Assembly: GCF_004765815.2 (NCBI RefSeq)
Contig: NZ_SBIS02000007.1
Coordinates: 248,001-312,000 of the forward strand
Direction: 5' to 3'
Origin: Halorussus salinus
GTDB taxonomy: Archaea; Halobacteriota; Halobacteria; Halobacteriales; Haladaptataceae
DNA: 64,000 nucleotides
Shown here: positions 25,617 to 34,293 of the stretch, piece after piece
Numbering within the stretch: the stretch's first letter is position 1
Layout of the letters: every line of letters begins with the position of its first letter
Position numbers and translations under genes: made by a program
Notes under the pieces: generated by a model
What the model saw: only the letters and a program-made list of their open reading frames with translations
Database searches by the model: none
Told to the model about the DNA's origin: nothing

Positions 25617-27365
25617 ATGAACGGGTCGCTCCTCGCTCGCTACGAGTCGGCGCTGTGGTGGTCGATGGACCGCCTCGGCGTCACCGAATCGGTCGAACGC
25701 AAAGTGTTAGCCGCAGTCGGCATCCAATTCGGCATCTCGCTCGCACAGGCCGTCCTGCCGTTTCTGGTCTCGGGCGTCGCCAGAATCGGTCTCACCGCCG
25801 CGCTCTTGGTCGCGTCGGTCGTCGCGTTCGCCAACACCGTCCTCATCGCGCGCCGGGACATCACGAAACCCATCGAGGCGCTGGACCGGGCGGCCGACGC
25901 CATCGCCGACGGCGACCTCGACGCGCCGATTCCCGACGCCGAGCAGGATGACGAAATCGGACACCTCGTCGGTTCGTTCGCCGACATGCGCGCGTACCTC
26001 CGGGTCGTCGCCGAACAGGCCGCCGCGCTCTCCCGACAGGAGTTCGACGACCCCGTGATGGACGAGGAGGTCCCCGGCGAGTTCGGGGCCTCGCTGGACC
26101 GGATGGCCGAGAGCCTGCGCCGGTACACCGCCGACCTCGAAGCGACGACCGACGAGTTGGAGGCGACGACCGCCGACCTCGAACGCCGCTCCGAGAACCT
26201 GAAGCGACTCGTGACGGCGTTCGGCGACGCCGCCGAGGAGGCCAAGGCTGGCGACCTGACCGCCACCATCGACGGCGAGGTCGCCGAGGAAGACCTCCAC
26301 GAGGAGGTCGCGGCGAACTACAACGCCCTCCTCTCGACGCTCGCGGACGCAATCGGCGAACTCGCCGCCTTCGCCGACGAGGTGGCGACAGCGAGCGAGG
26401 AGGCCGACGCCGAGGTCCGGGAGGTCAGCGAGGCCAGCGACGAGGTGGCCTCGGCGGTCGGCGAGATTTCGGAGGGCGCGGCCCGCCAGACCGACCGCCT
26501 CAACGAGGCCGCCGCGGAGATGAATACCCTCTCGGCGACCGTCGAGGAGATAGCCGCGTCGGCCGACGAGGTGGCCAAGACCGCGGGGACCGCGACCGAC
26601 CGCGCGCGCTCGGGCCGGGAGGCCGCCCGCGAGGCCGCCGCGGAACTCGACAAGGTGGAGGACGGCATCGACCGGACCGCCGAGGCGGTCGAGGAGTTGG
26701 TCGCCGACATCGCCGAGATAGACGAAGTGGTCTCGTTCATCGACCAAGTGGCGACCGAGACGAACCTGCTGGCGCTCAACGCCAGCGTCGAGGCGGCCCG
26801 CGCGGGCGAGCGCGGCGACGGGTTCGGCGTGGTCGCAGACGAGGTGAAGAACCTCGCGGAGGAGACCGGCGAGGCGGCCGACGAGATTACCGGTCGCATC
26901 GAGCGCATCCAGACCGATTCCGAGGAGACGCTGGCCGACGTGCGCGAGACCCGCGAGCAGGTCACGCACAGCGTCGAGACCGTCGAGGACGCGCTCGGGG
27001 ACTTCGAGGACATCGCCGAGGTCGTCGGCGAGGTGGACGCCAGCGTCAAGGAAATCAGCGACGCGACCGACCAGCAGGCCGAGTCCGCCGAGGACGTGGT
27101 GGCGATGGTCGAGGAGGTCGCGGCCATCAGCGAGGAGACGACCGCCGAGTCCGAGACCGCGGCCGCCGCGACCGAACAGCAGGCCTCCTCGCTGTCGGGC
27201 GTCTCCGAGCAGTTGGCGTCGCTGGCGTCGAAGGCCGACGAACTCGACGCGCTACTGGGCGAGTTCAGGCTTCCCGAGTCCGCCCGTCGAGAGCAGGCGG
27301 GGCAGTCCGAGCGGACGGGGCGAGCGGGGCGTCGAGCGGACGGGCGGCCCACCGGGGCGGACTGA
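25617..27365 (+). CDS. Methyl-accepting chemotaxis transducer (Htr-like), no outside sensor domain
   Basis: 582 residues. Two closely spaced membrane helices (about 35-80) with almost no extracellular loop, then HAMP domains (DITKPIEALDRAADAIADGD and a second near 190-240), then the long methylation helices and the hairpin tip ETNLLALNASVEAARAGERG, which contacts CheA/CheW. The tail is Arg/Gly-rich. The lack of an outside ligand domain suggests sensing of membrane or cytoplasmic state, such as energy or redox. The shared promoter element with the denitrification genes fits that idea but does not prove it. Confidence 0.92.
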   Translation: MNGSLLARYESALWWSMDRLGVTESVERKVLAAVGIQFGISLAQAVLPFLVSGVARIGLTAALLVASVVAFANTVLIARRDITKPIEALDRAADAIADGDLDAPIPDAEQDDEIGHLVGSFADMRAYLRVVAEQAAALSRQEFDDPVMDEEVPGEFGASLDRMAESLRRYTADLEATTDELEATTADLERRSENLKRLVTAFGDAAEEAKAGDLTATIDGEVAEEDLHEEVAANYNALLSTLADAIGELAAFADEVATASEEADAEVREVSEASDEVASAVGEISEGAARQTDRLNEAAAEMNTLSATVEEIAASADEVAKTAGTATDRARSGREAAREAAAELDKVEDGIDRTAEAVEELVADIAEIDEVVSFIDQVATETNLLALNASVEAARAGERGDGFGVVADEVKNLAEETGEAADEITGRIERIQTDSEETLADVRETREQVTHSVETVEDALGDFEDIAEVVGEVDASVKEISDATDQQAESAEDVVAMVEEVAAISEETTAESETAAAATEQQASSLSGVSEQLASLASKADELDALLGEFRLPESARREQAGQSERTGRAGRRADGRPTGAD

Positions 27366-27448
27366 CGGCGACGAAAGATTTTTTTGCGGTGAAGCGGCCG
27401 AGACCCAAAGGCACTTTTAAGCCGACGACCTACGGACGAGTAGCAACG

Positions 27449-28687
27449 ATGTCGCGTAGCCCACCTCTCCCCGACCAACCGACACTCGAACTCGACCCCG
27501 AAATGACAGACAGGGAGCGGCTGGCGGCGCTCCGCGAACACTTCACGGATATCGTGGACGTGAACGCCACGCTCGAAGAGCGACTCGACGACGCCCGCGA
27601 GCGCCGCGCGGACCTCCGCGACGAAGTCGATAGGCTCGAACGCGAGAACGAGACGCTGAAGACGACCTCGCTGTACGTCGCCACCGCCGAGGAGTTGACC
27701 GACGACGGTATCGTCATCAAGCAACACGGCAACAACCAAGAGGTGCTGACGGAAGTCTCGCCCAAGCTCCGCGAGCAGATAGAGTCGGGCGACCGCGTGG
27801 CGGTCAACGACTCCTTCACCGTCCAGACCGTGCTGGAAGCCGAGAAGGACGCCCGCGCACAGGCGATGGAGGTAGACGAGTCGCCGGAGGTCACCTACGA
27901 CCAGATCGGCGGTCTCGAAGAGCAGACCCGCGAGGTCCGCGAGGCCGTCGAGCAACCCCTCGAAAACCCCGAACAGTTCGAGACGGTGGGCATCGAACCG
28001 CCGAGCGGCGTCCTCCTGCACGGCCCGCCCGGCACGGGCAAGACGATGCTGGCGAAGGCGGTCGCCAACCAGACCGACGCCACCTTCATCAAGATGGCCG
28101 GGTCGGAACTCGTCCAGAAGTTCATCGGCGAGGGCGCGAAGCTGGTCCGGGACCTCTTCGAGTTGGCCAGCCAGCGCGAGCCAGCCATCGTCTTCATTGA
28201 CGAGATAGACGCCGTGGCCTCCAAGCGCACCGACTCCAAAACGTCGGGCGACGCCGAGGTCCAGCGCACGATGATGCAACTGCTCAGCGAGATGGACGGC
28301 TTCGAGGAGCGCGGCGAGATTCGCATCATGGCCGCGACCAACCGCTTCGACATGCTCGACCGCGCCATCCTCCGGCCGGGTCGGTTCGACCGCCTCATCG
28401 AGGTGCCCGACCCCGACGAGGAGGCCCGGCGCAAGATTCTGGACATCCACACCCGAGACATGGGCGTCGCCGACGACGTGGACTTCGAGAAACTCGCGAA
28501 CGAGACCGAAGGCAAGAGCGGCGCGGACATCGAGAGCCTGACCACCGAGGCGGGCATGTTCGCCATCCGCGACGAGCGCACCGAGGTCCGCCAGTCGGAC
28601 TTCGAGGACGCCTTGGAGAAGATGGACGAGGACGACGAGGACACCGGCATCGTCACCAAGGGGTCGCTTCCGAGCTACGCCTACTGA
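27449..28687 (+). CDS. pan: Proteasome-activating nucleotidase
   Basis: 412 residues, AAA+ ring ATPase that unfolds proteins for the 20S proteasome. N-terminal coiled coil (about 35-75), OB domain, Walker A HGPPGTGKT, Walker B IVFIDEIDAV, and the arginine-finger region LDRAILRPGRFDR. The C-terminus ends Ser-Tyr-Ala-Tyr; the usual HbYX gate-opening motif has Tyr in the second-last position, which here is Ala. TATA-like CTTTTAAG about 30 nt upstream supports ATG 27449 over 27389. Confidence 0.95.
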   Translation: MSRSPPLPDQPTLELDPEMTDRERLAALREHFTDIVDVNATLEERLDDARERRADLRDEVDRLERENETLKTTSLYVATAEELTDDGIVIKQHGNNQEVLTEVSPKLREQIESGDRVAVNDSFTVQTVLEAEKDARAQAMEVDESPEVTYDQIGGLEEQTREVREAVEQPLENPEQFETVGIEPPSGVLLHGPPGTGKTMLAKAVANQTDATFIKMAGSELVQKFIGEGAKLVRDLFELASQREPAIVFIDEIDAVASKRTDSKTSGDAEVQRTMMQLLSEMDGFEERGEIRIMAATNRFDMLDRAILRPGRFDRLIEVPDPDEEARRKILDIHTRDMGVADDVDFEKLANETEGKSGADIESLTTEAGMFAIRDERTEVRQSDFEDALEKMDEDDEDTGIVTKGSLPSYAY

Positions 28688-28816
28688 CTCGGGAGTCGGG
28701 CTACGACGGTTCTCTTTGTTTTTTCGCCGCCGAGTTGCGACGCTCCGAGTTCGCACTGTGGGCCAGTCACAGACGCGACGAGAAACAGCGACGAATCGAG
28801 ACGAGTCCGAGACCGG

Positions 28817-29092
28817 TCAGTCGTCGTCCACGACGACTTCGACGGGGCCCTCCTCGGCGGTCATCTTCTCTTGTTGGCCCTTGCGCTCGTGCCAGAGGAG
28901 CGCGCCCGCGACGGCCAGCACGATCCACGACCGCCAGTTGGCGAGGTTGAGCGTGTAGCCGATGCCGAATGGCTTCTCGACCAGCATCCCCTCGTCGGGC
29001 TTCCAGTACGACGAGAGCATCCGGCCGATGCTCGGTCGCTCGAAGTTGTACGGCACGCCGAAGAGTTCGCCGGTACTCGGTTTGTCTGCCAT
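28817..29092 (-). CDS. Small membrane protein (DUF5808-like)
   Basis: 91 residues. N-terminal KPSTGELFGVPYNFERPSIG, a soluble stretch with SSYWKPDEGMLVEKPFG, then one membrane helix (WIVLAVAGALLWHE) and an acidic tail. The GVPYNFERP pattern with KPFGIGYTLN fits the DUF5808 haloarchaeal/actinobacterial family, whose function is unknown. A TATA-like CTTTATTC at about 29117-29124 (minus strand) supports the ATG at 29092. Confidence 0.75.
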   Translation of the reverse strand: MADKPSTGELFGVPYNFERPSIGRMLSSYWKPDEGMLVEKPFGIGYTLNLANWRSWIVLAVAGALLWHERKGQQEKMTAEEGPVEVVVDDD

Positions 29093-29471
29093 GCGAGAGA
29101 TGTACGTCGGAGAGGAATAAAGTGCTTTGGCTACGGTTCGGGGCAAGAGTCTGCTACTGAGAGACGTGAGGGAGCGACGACCGAAGCAGAGTGAAGGCGA
29201 AGAAAAGTGAAAATCGCGACAAGAGAGGATGAGGTCGGAGAGTAGCTAGCTTCAGGCTTGAGCAACGGAGTCACCGCAACCGCACCGCATCAGCCTCACT
29301 CCTCCCCAACCGACTGCGTTACTCACTCCGCTTCGCTCCGGTGCGTTACTCGTCCCTCGCGCGGCTTGGCGCGAGATGAACTCGCGCCAGCGCGCGCCGG
29401 GATGAAAAATCAGCGACTCGCGGACTTGGCGGAAATTCGGTAGTACGGTAGAAACCTGAGAGACGACCGAT
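29093..29471. other. Intergenic region, no gene seen
   Basis: 379 bases holding the promoter of the DUF5808-like gene. On the enoyl-CoA hydratase side there is a perfect 7-bp stem with a 6-nt loop (CTCGCGC 29356-29362, GCGCGAG 29369-29375). No poly-T tract, so a terminator role is uncertain. Confidence 0.5.
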
Positions 29472-30191
29472 TCACGACTCCCGGCGGTCCGCGATGGCGT
29501 CCGCGTGGCGCTCCACGAGGAGACCGAAGACCTCGGCTTCCCGGCGCTCTTGGACCTCGGGCGGGGCATCGTCGCGCATCCGGGCCTTCACCGTCCGAAG
29601 GGTTTCGGGGTCGTTGGCGGCCAGTTCGTCGGCGACTCGTCGGGGGTCGTCGGTCACGCGCGAGACCAGTCCCATCCGGTGGGCTTGCTCGGCGTCCACG
29701 GTCCGCCCCGAGAGCGCGAGGTCCAACGCCTCGCCCTCGCCGACGACGCGGGGCAGGCGGACCGTCCCGCCCCACGCGCCGAACAGGCCGAGTTTCACTC
29801 CCGGTTCCGCGAAGGTGGCGTCGGGCGTGGCCACCCGGAGGTCGGCGGCCAACGCCAACTCAACGCCCCCGCCGCGGGCCGCGCCGTCGATGCCCGCGAC
29901 GACTGCGCTCTCGGCGTCCTCGATGGAGTTTGCAACGCGCTGACCCTGCGCGGCGAACTCCTCGGCCGACGCCCGGTCGAGGTCGGCTACCACGTCGAGG
30001 TCCGCGCCCGCGCAGAACGCCGGACCCGCTCCTCGCAGATAGACGACCGACTGGTCGGCCTCGCTCACGGCGGCTTCGAGCGCGTCGAGCGCGTCGGGCG
30101 TGAGCGCGTTGCGTCGCTCGGGCCGGTCGAGGGTCACGACCCGGACCTCCTCGGCGTCCCGAATTCGAATCGCTGACGTATCAACTGACAC
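29472..30191 (-). CDS. Enoyl-CoA hydratase/isomerase family protein
   Basis: 239 residues of the crotonase fold: FCAGADLDVVADLDRASAEE, GIDGAARGGGVELALAADLR and FAEPGVKLGLFGAWGG. The first catalytic Glu (GGGVELA) is present. The second, normally in a PE dipeptide, is replaced by Gly (AEPGV), so classical hydration is doubtful and an isomerase or other crotonase reaction is more likely. No fatty-acid genes adjoin. Divergent from the DUF7114-like gene. Confidence 0.88.
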   Translation of the reverse strand: MSVDTSAIRIRDAEEVRVVTLDRPERRNALTPDALDALEAAVSEADQSVVYLRGAGPAFCAGADLDVVADLDRASAEEFAAQGQRVANSIEDAESAVVAGIDGAARGGGVELALAADLRVATPDATFAEPGVKLGLFGAWGGTVRLPRVVGEGEALDLALSGRTVDAEQAHRMGLVSRVTDDPRRVADELAANDPETLRTVKARMRDDAPPEVQERREAEVFGLLVERHADAIADRRES

Positions 30192-30261
30192 GGCTGGTCA
30201 CGTTCGCATCTCGGAGTCGCTTTCCAAAGGTCTTTGGCGACTCCGTCATAAGACTCGATTA

Positions 30262-31035
30262 ATGGAAGCGGCCGTCCGGGCACGAAAAGCAGGACGACAG
30301 GCGGTGCGAGACGTTTCGCCCGACCCTCTCCGCGAACGCATCGACGCCCTCCTCGAGGAGTCGGCGATGGTGCCGGGGGTCTTGGCGCTCGCGTCCGCAC
30401 GCGCAGTCGAGGGTGCAGGCCCAACGGGCGTCGCCCCGGAGGCGTCGGACGACGAAGAGCGAGCGAACGGCGCGACGCCGTCGGGAGCGACGAGCGAAGG
30501 CGTCGGGTTGGGTCGTGGAGACGACGCCGGGCCGGTCGGCGTCGAGGAGCGCGCCGCTGGCGTCCAACTCATCTACGAGGGACTGCGACTCACGCGGGCG
30601 CTCGCCGACGACCCGCCGTGGGAGCGCGACCTCCCGCACACCGACAGCAACATCGACATCCTCGCGGCCGACGTGATGGTCGCCCGCGGGTTCTCGCTAC
30701 TGGCCCGGACGGAGGCCGCCGACAAGGCGGTCGAGACCGTCCAGTCGTTCGGCCGGGACGAGACCGACGAGCAACAGGGCCGGACGGTCTCGCCGCGCGC
30801 GCTGGAGACCGACGTGTTCGAACTCGCCGTGGTCGCGGGGACGACCGTATTCGGTTCGACGCCCTCCGACGCGCTGGTCGCCTACGCCGGAAAACTGGCC
30901 GAGTCGTTCGACGGCGATAGCCCGGAACCACCCGAGTCCGTCTCCGAGGAGGTCGAGGAGGCCGTCGCCGACGCGCCCAACCCCCGGCAGTTCGGCCCGG
31001 CCGACGACCCCCAACCGTCGGCGACCGACCCGTGA
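30262..31035 (+). CDS. DUF7114-like haloarchaeal protein
   Basis: 257 residues, helical. SDPLRERIDALLEES-type start, an unstructured acidic insert (about 55-95), then GVQLIYEGLRLTRALADDPP, DSNIDILAADVMVARGFSLL and a C-terminal acidic tail. The helical part with an N-x-D-IL-AADVMVARG segment recalls the all-alpha isoprenoid-synthase-like architecture, but no DDxxD motif is present. Function unknown. Short or no leader (ATG at 30262 after ATAAG..ATTA). Confidence 0.7.
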   Translation: MEAAVRARKAGRQAVRDVSPDPLRERIDALLEESAMVPGVLALASARAVEGAGPTGVAPEASDDEERANGATPSGATSEGVGLGRGDDAGPVGVEERAAGVQLIYEGLRLTRALADDPPWERDLPHTDSNIDILAADVMVARGFSLLARTEAADKAVETVQSFGRDETDEQQGRTVSPRALETDVFELAVVAGTTVFGSTPSDALVAYAGKLAESFDGDSPEPPESVSEEVEEAVADAPNPRQFGPADDPQPSATDP

Positions 31036-31080
31036 CCCTCGTTGCCGTCCCCTATCGCGAATCGAAACGCGTGAACTACC

Positions 31081-32324
31081 CTACTTACTCGCCGCTGACG
31101 CGACTCGTTCCTTGAGAATAGGGCTTCCTGCTTCCACGACGCGCTTTGCAGGAACTGTGATGGTTCCCGTAGGGAGCGCAGTCTCCACAGGCGTTCGTTC
31201 GGAGTGTCCCACTCCTACATCTTCGAGACCGCGAGAAAGAATATTCCACGCCGCGTTCGCGTCCCTGTCCGCCTCGAATCCACACGACGGACAGGAATGT
31301 TTGCGGACTCACAACGGCTTGTCCGTCGAGATGCCGCAGGACGCACACTCTTGGTCGTCCCTGCTGGTTCGACCGCTACGAAGTGCGTTCCTGCTCGTTC
31401 GCACTTGTATTCGAGCATTCGGAGGAACGTTCGCCACGCAGCAGAGGCGGTATTGCGGCTGTTCGACGGCGACTTTAGCATCCCCTTCACGTCCAAGTCT
31501 TCGACCGCTACGAGGTCGTACTCCCGAGCGTAGTACGCAGAGAGCTTGTGCAAGAAGTCACGGCGCTTGCGTCGGAGATCGGCGTGACACTCTGCGACTC
31601 GTTGTCGTTGCTTCTCCCAGTTGTTTGACCCGTGTTGCTTCCGCGAGAGTTTCCGTTGTTCGCGTTCCAAGCGGTCACGCTCGTCGGAGAGGTCGAGCGA
31701 TTCGACGCCGCGACCATCGGTGTCGTGAGCATATTTGAGAATTCCTACGTCGATACCGACGCACCGTTCGGGATTCTCGGGCGGTTCGGGTGGTTGACGG
31801 TCCATCTCGACGCCGAACGTGGCGAACCACTCGCCGGTTGGTTCTTTCTTGAGCGTGACCTGTTTGAGTTGGGCGTTGTCGGGGATGGGTCGGTGTAGTC
31901 GAATCGGGATGTCCGCGAGTTTCGAGAGTGACAGTACAGTCTGACCGCCCTTCTTGTCGAGCTCGAAGCCAGACTGGTTGTACGTGAAACTGCGGAACTC
32001 GCGTGGCGGCTTCCACTTGAGTTGGCCGACATCGTATCCCTTCTCTTTGAGTTTGGAGAGGCTCTTGAGGTTGTCGAACAGTCGTTCCACGACGGTTTGG
32101 AGAACCTTCGAGTACACGTCGTTGAGGCCGTCCCACCACTGTTTGAGGTCGGGTAGCTCCGACCGTAGGGTGGTCATCGACGGCGGTTCGTCGTGGTTCG
32201 TTTGGTATTCGTTGAGGCGGTAGCGCGTGTGGTTGTACAGTTGCCTGCAAATATCGCGGTGGCGGTCCAACTCCTCGCGGTGGGTGTCGGACGGCATGAG
32301 GCGATATTTGTAGGCGTAGTACAT
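31081..32324 (-). pseudogene. tnpB: tnpB (RNA-guided endonuclease) pseudogene
   Basis: Starts MYYAYKYRLMPSDTHREEL and keeps the helical recognition lobe and RuvC Asp and Glu sites (CVGIDVGILKYA and LVAVEDLDVKG). After VEPAGTTK one base is missing near 31348-31350, so the Cys-x2-Cys finger that should follow is out of frame. In the restored frame a Trp codon in the finger is a TGA (31309-31311). The rest (HSCPSCGFEADRDANAAWNI, with the third RuvC Asp, to KERVASAASK and TAG at 31081) is still readable. Two lesions remove the third catalytic Asp, so the nuclease is dead. Confidence 0.92.
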
Positions 32325-32328
32325 GGCG

Positions 32329-32448
32329 TTACTCGCGTTCTTCGATAAGTTCGTCCAACTGTTCTCGGACGAACGACGAGAGGTTGAGGTGCTGCTTCTC
32401 AATCCACTCGTCTTGGTCCTCCCGAATGGTGATTGTCTTCCGTTTCAT
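32329..32448 (-). CDS. Ribbon-helix-helix mini-protein of the TnpB element
   Basis: 39 residues, MKRKTITIREDQDEWIEKQH followed by LNLSSFVREQLDELIEERE, a CopG/Arc-type ribbon-helix-helix. Such mini-genes commonly lie directly upstream of tnpB in haloarchaeal IS1341-type elements. The stop is 4 nt from the tnpB start, so translation would be coupled. It is intact although tnpB is broken. Confidence 0.8.
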   Translation of the reverse strand: MKRKTITIREDQDEWIEKQHLNLSSFVREQLDELIEERE

Positions 32449-32846
32449 TGTAATGCACGGTATACACGCTATGCATATAACAGATCCGGTAGACGTGGGG
32501 CTGTAGGCCCCCAACAGAACAATGATGCAAAGTTCTACAACGGTGAGATACTTCCCCAGAAGTCGTACTGGACTGTGCAATTACGGAAGTGCAAGAAGAA
32601 AGGCCCATTCTTTAGCTCGGAGAGGATGTCAATGCAACACTTCTTCCACGGAGTATATACCGATATGACACAGAAGAACGGCTGGTCCTTTAGCGGTTCT
32701 GAGTTCATTCTCGTTTATTCAGAACGGCTTCCCAATTTCGTATGTCACGCTTCAACACCCCCAAGAGAATTTCATCACATATTTATACAGCAGGATAGTA
32801 AAATCGAATGCCGAAAGCGGAATCGGTGCGGAAAGCACCATAGAGT
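32449..32846. other. AT-richer spacer between the TnpB element and tRNA-Thr
   Basis: About 400 bases of lower GC. Contains the hairpin at 32497-32511. No frame here resembles a known protein. It may be leftover mobile DNA next to the tRNA gene. Confidence 0.5.
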
Positions 32847-32918
32847 GCCTGGGTAGCTTAGAGGTAAAGCGCGTCCTTGGTAAGGACGAGAGCCCGGGTT
32901 CAAATCCCGGCCTAGGCT
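32847..32918 (+). tRNA. tRNA-Thr (anticodon GGT)
   Basis: Cloverleaf: acceptor GCCTGGG with CCTAGGC (one G-T pair), D arm with GCTT/AAGC, anticodon stem CGTCC/GGACG with loop TTGGTAA giving GGT, and T stem CCGGG/CCCGG with loop TTCAAAT. Discriminator T; no CCA encoded; no intron. Confidence 0.95.
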
Positions 32919-32995
32919 CTTTTCGCGATTCGTTTTCCACCGAAGAGCTACTGTTTTGTTCCGCAAAAACCAGCCGAAAGGTCAGTTCCTCGCCA

Positions 32996-34060
32996 CTATT
33001 TCTTCGGTTCGGGGTCGAAGATTTCGGGCTTCTCGTCGCCCTCGGCGGCCACGATGGCCATACAGCCCTTCCGGGCGACCCGAGTCAGCGAGTGGTCCAC
33101 CAGCTTGAACGCGCCGGGAACCGGGAAGTCCATCGTCGCGACGGTGGTGCTACCCGGCGCGACCTGTTTGGTCTGGATGTGGGTCTGCGGGCGGGTGGTC
33201 AGCGACCCTTCCGGCCAGAGCTTCTCCCAGACGTTGCCGATGGGGTGGAAGCTACTGGTGAGGTTCGGCCCGCCGGTGACGAAGAACACCCGTGCGGTAT
33301 CCCCGGTCTCGACCTTGCCCGCGCCGTACTTGTTCGGCGTGCAGGCGTACTTCTCGCCGTTCATCACGACGTAGGTCGGCTCCTCGCGCTTCATCGACTC
33401 GATGTCGAAGTTGTGCTGGCCCTTCTCGCCGGGGCGCTTGTCCGTGTAGATTTCGTGCTGCCCGAAGTAGAACTCGTGGTCCACCTCGGGCAGGCCCTCC
33501 TCGGGTTCGACGAGGATGATGCCGAACATGCCCGCGGAGATGTGCATGTCCATGTTCGGGACGGCGCAGTGGTAGATGTACGCGCCGGGGTAGGTCGCCT
33601 TGAACTTGAGGTTGGCCGTCTCGCCCGGCGCGGTCATCGTCGCCTCCGCACCGCCGCCCGGCCCCGCCGCCGCGTGGAAGTCCACGTTGTGGGGCATGTC
33701 GTTCTCGGCCGGGTTCTCGAAGGTCAGGTTCACGGTGTCTCCCTTCCGGACGCGAATCATCGGTCCGGGGACCTGCCCGTTGTAGGTCATGTAGTTGAAC
33801 GTGACGCCGTCCTCGACTTCGGCCGTGACCTCCTCTGGCCGGAGGGTCACGTCCACCTCCTTGGGCTTGTCGCGGCTAATCGGGTCCGGGATGTCTGTCG
33901 GGTCCGCGGCGACGCGCTTCGTGGTCTTCTGTTTCTGTTTGTTCATGGCTTTCTGAGTCTGGGTCGCTTTCGGGGCGGAGCGGGTCGAACACCCGGCGAG
34001 GGTGGCCGCGCCACCGAGGCCGATACCTTGCAGGACCGTGCGACGATTGGTTGCGGGCAT
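32996..34060 (-). CDS. nirK: Copper-containing nitrite reductase (AniA-like class)
   Basis: Reduces nitrite to nitric oxide outside the membrane. 354 residues: Tat signal RRTVLQGIGLGG with lipobox LAGC, then two cupredoxin domains. Type-1 copper ligands are His in MPHNVDFHAAAGPGGGA, and Cys, His and Met in YHCAVPNMDMHISAGM. The short Cys-to-His loop (7 residues) with MFGIILVEPEEGLPEV places it with the AniA/haloarchaeal class. Type-2 copper ligands are the His residues in DFHAAA and YHC and in SSFHPIG from domain 2. Electron donor is probably halocyanin (54159). Controlled by the composite promoter at 34100-34152. Confidence 0.96.
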   Translation of the reverse strand: MPATNRRTVLQGIGLGGAATLAGCSTRSAPKATQTQKAMNKQKQKTTKRVAADPTDIPDPISRDKPKEVDVTLRPEEVTAEVEDGVTFNYMTYNGQVPGPMIRVRKGDTVNLTFENPAENDMPHNVDFHAAAGPGGGAEATMTAPGETANLKFKATYPGAYIYHCAVPNMDMHISAGMFGIILVEPEEGLPEVDHEFYFGQHEIYTDKRPGEKGQHNFDIESMKREEPTYVVMNGEKYACTPNKYGAGKVETGDTARVFFVTGGPNLTSSFHPIGNVWEKLWPEGSLTTRPQTHIQTKQVAPGSTTVATMDFPVPGAFKLVDHSLTRVARKGCMAIVAAEGDEKPEIFDPEPKK

Positions 34061-34099
34061 TGGGAGTCACCTTACACTTGCAGATAGTGCCCGACTACC

Positions 34100-34152
34100 C
34101 TTTAATCGAGAACCCGTTTCTCAGGCCGCAGGAAGGCTATCGAACGTGTTCG
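34100..34152 (-). promoter_or_regulatory. nirK composite promoter: palindrome, 17-bp element, TATA
   Basis: Read toward nirK: CGAACACGTTCG (34152-34141), 6 nt, TTCCTG-CGGCC-TGAGAA (34134-34118), about 11 nt, then ATTAAAG as TATA (near 34106-34100). A further TTCTCA-GCTTC-TGAGAATC (34158-34176) lies on the far side of the palindrome, in opposite orientation. Confidence 0.75.
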
Positions 34153-34293
34153 TGGCGTTCTCAGCTTCTGAGAATCGCTGGCATTTCCGGACAGCGAACG
34201 AACATCTTTCACTCGGGACGCCGAGAGCGAGAGACGCTGGAACAGGAGCCGACGAAGAAAGAGAGAAATCGAAGCGACTCCTCGGCGGACGGT

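Larger units (their letters stand above)
31081..32511 (-). mobile_element. IS200/IS605-family (TnpB-only, IS1341-type) element, decayed
   Basis: Consists of a small ribbon-helix-helix gene and a broken tnpB, with no TnpA transposase. A GGGGC-TGTAG-GCCCC hairpin at 32497-32511 could be the subterminal hairpin of the left end. The right end after tnpB (31036-31080) cannot be delimited by eye. Confidence 0.75.

Noticed and set aside
29356-29375. Rho-independent-like terminator for the enoyl-CoA hydratase gene
   Set aside because: The stem is good but lies about 100 nt past the stop codon and lacks a T tract, so termination is unsupported.
31081-32324. TnpB copy as a domesticated nuclease-dead (TldR-like) regulator
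   Set aside because: TldR proteins lose RuvC residues by substitution while keeping an intact frame. Here the first two catalytic residues are intact and damage is a frameshift plus a stop, which is simple decay.
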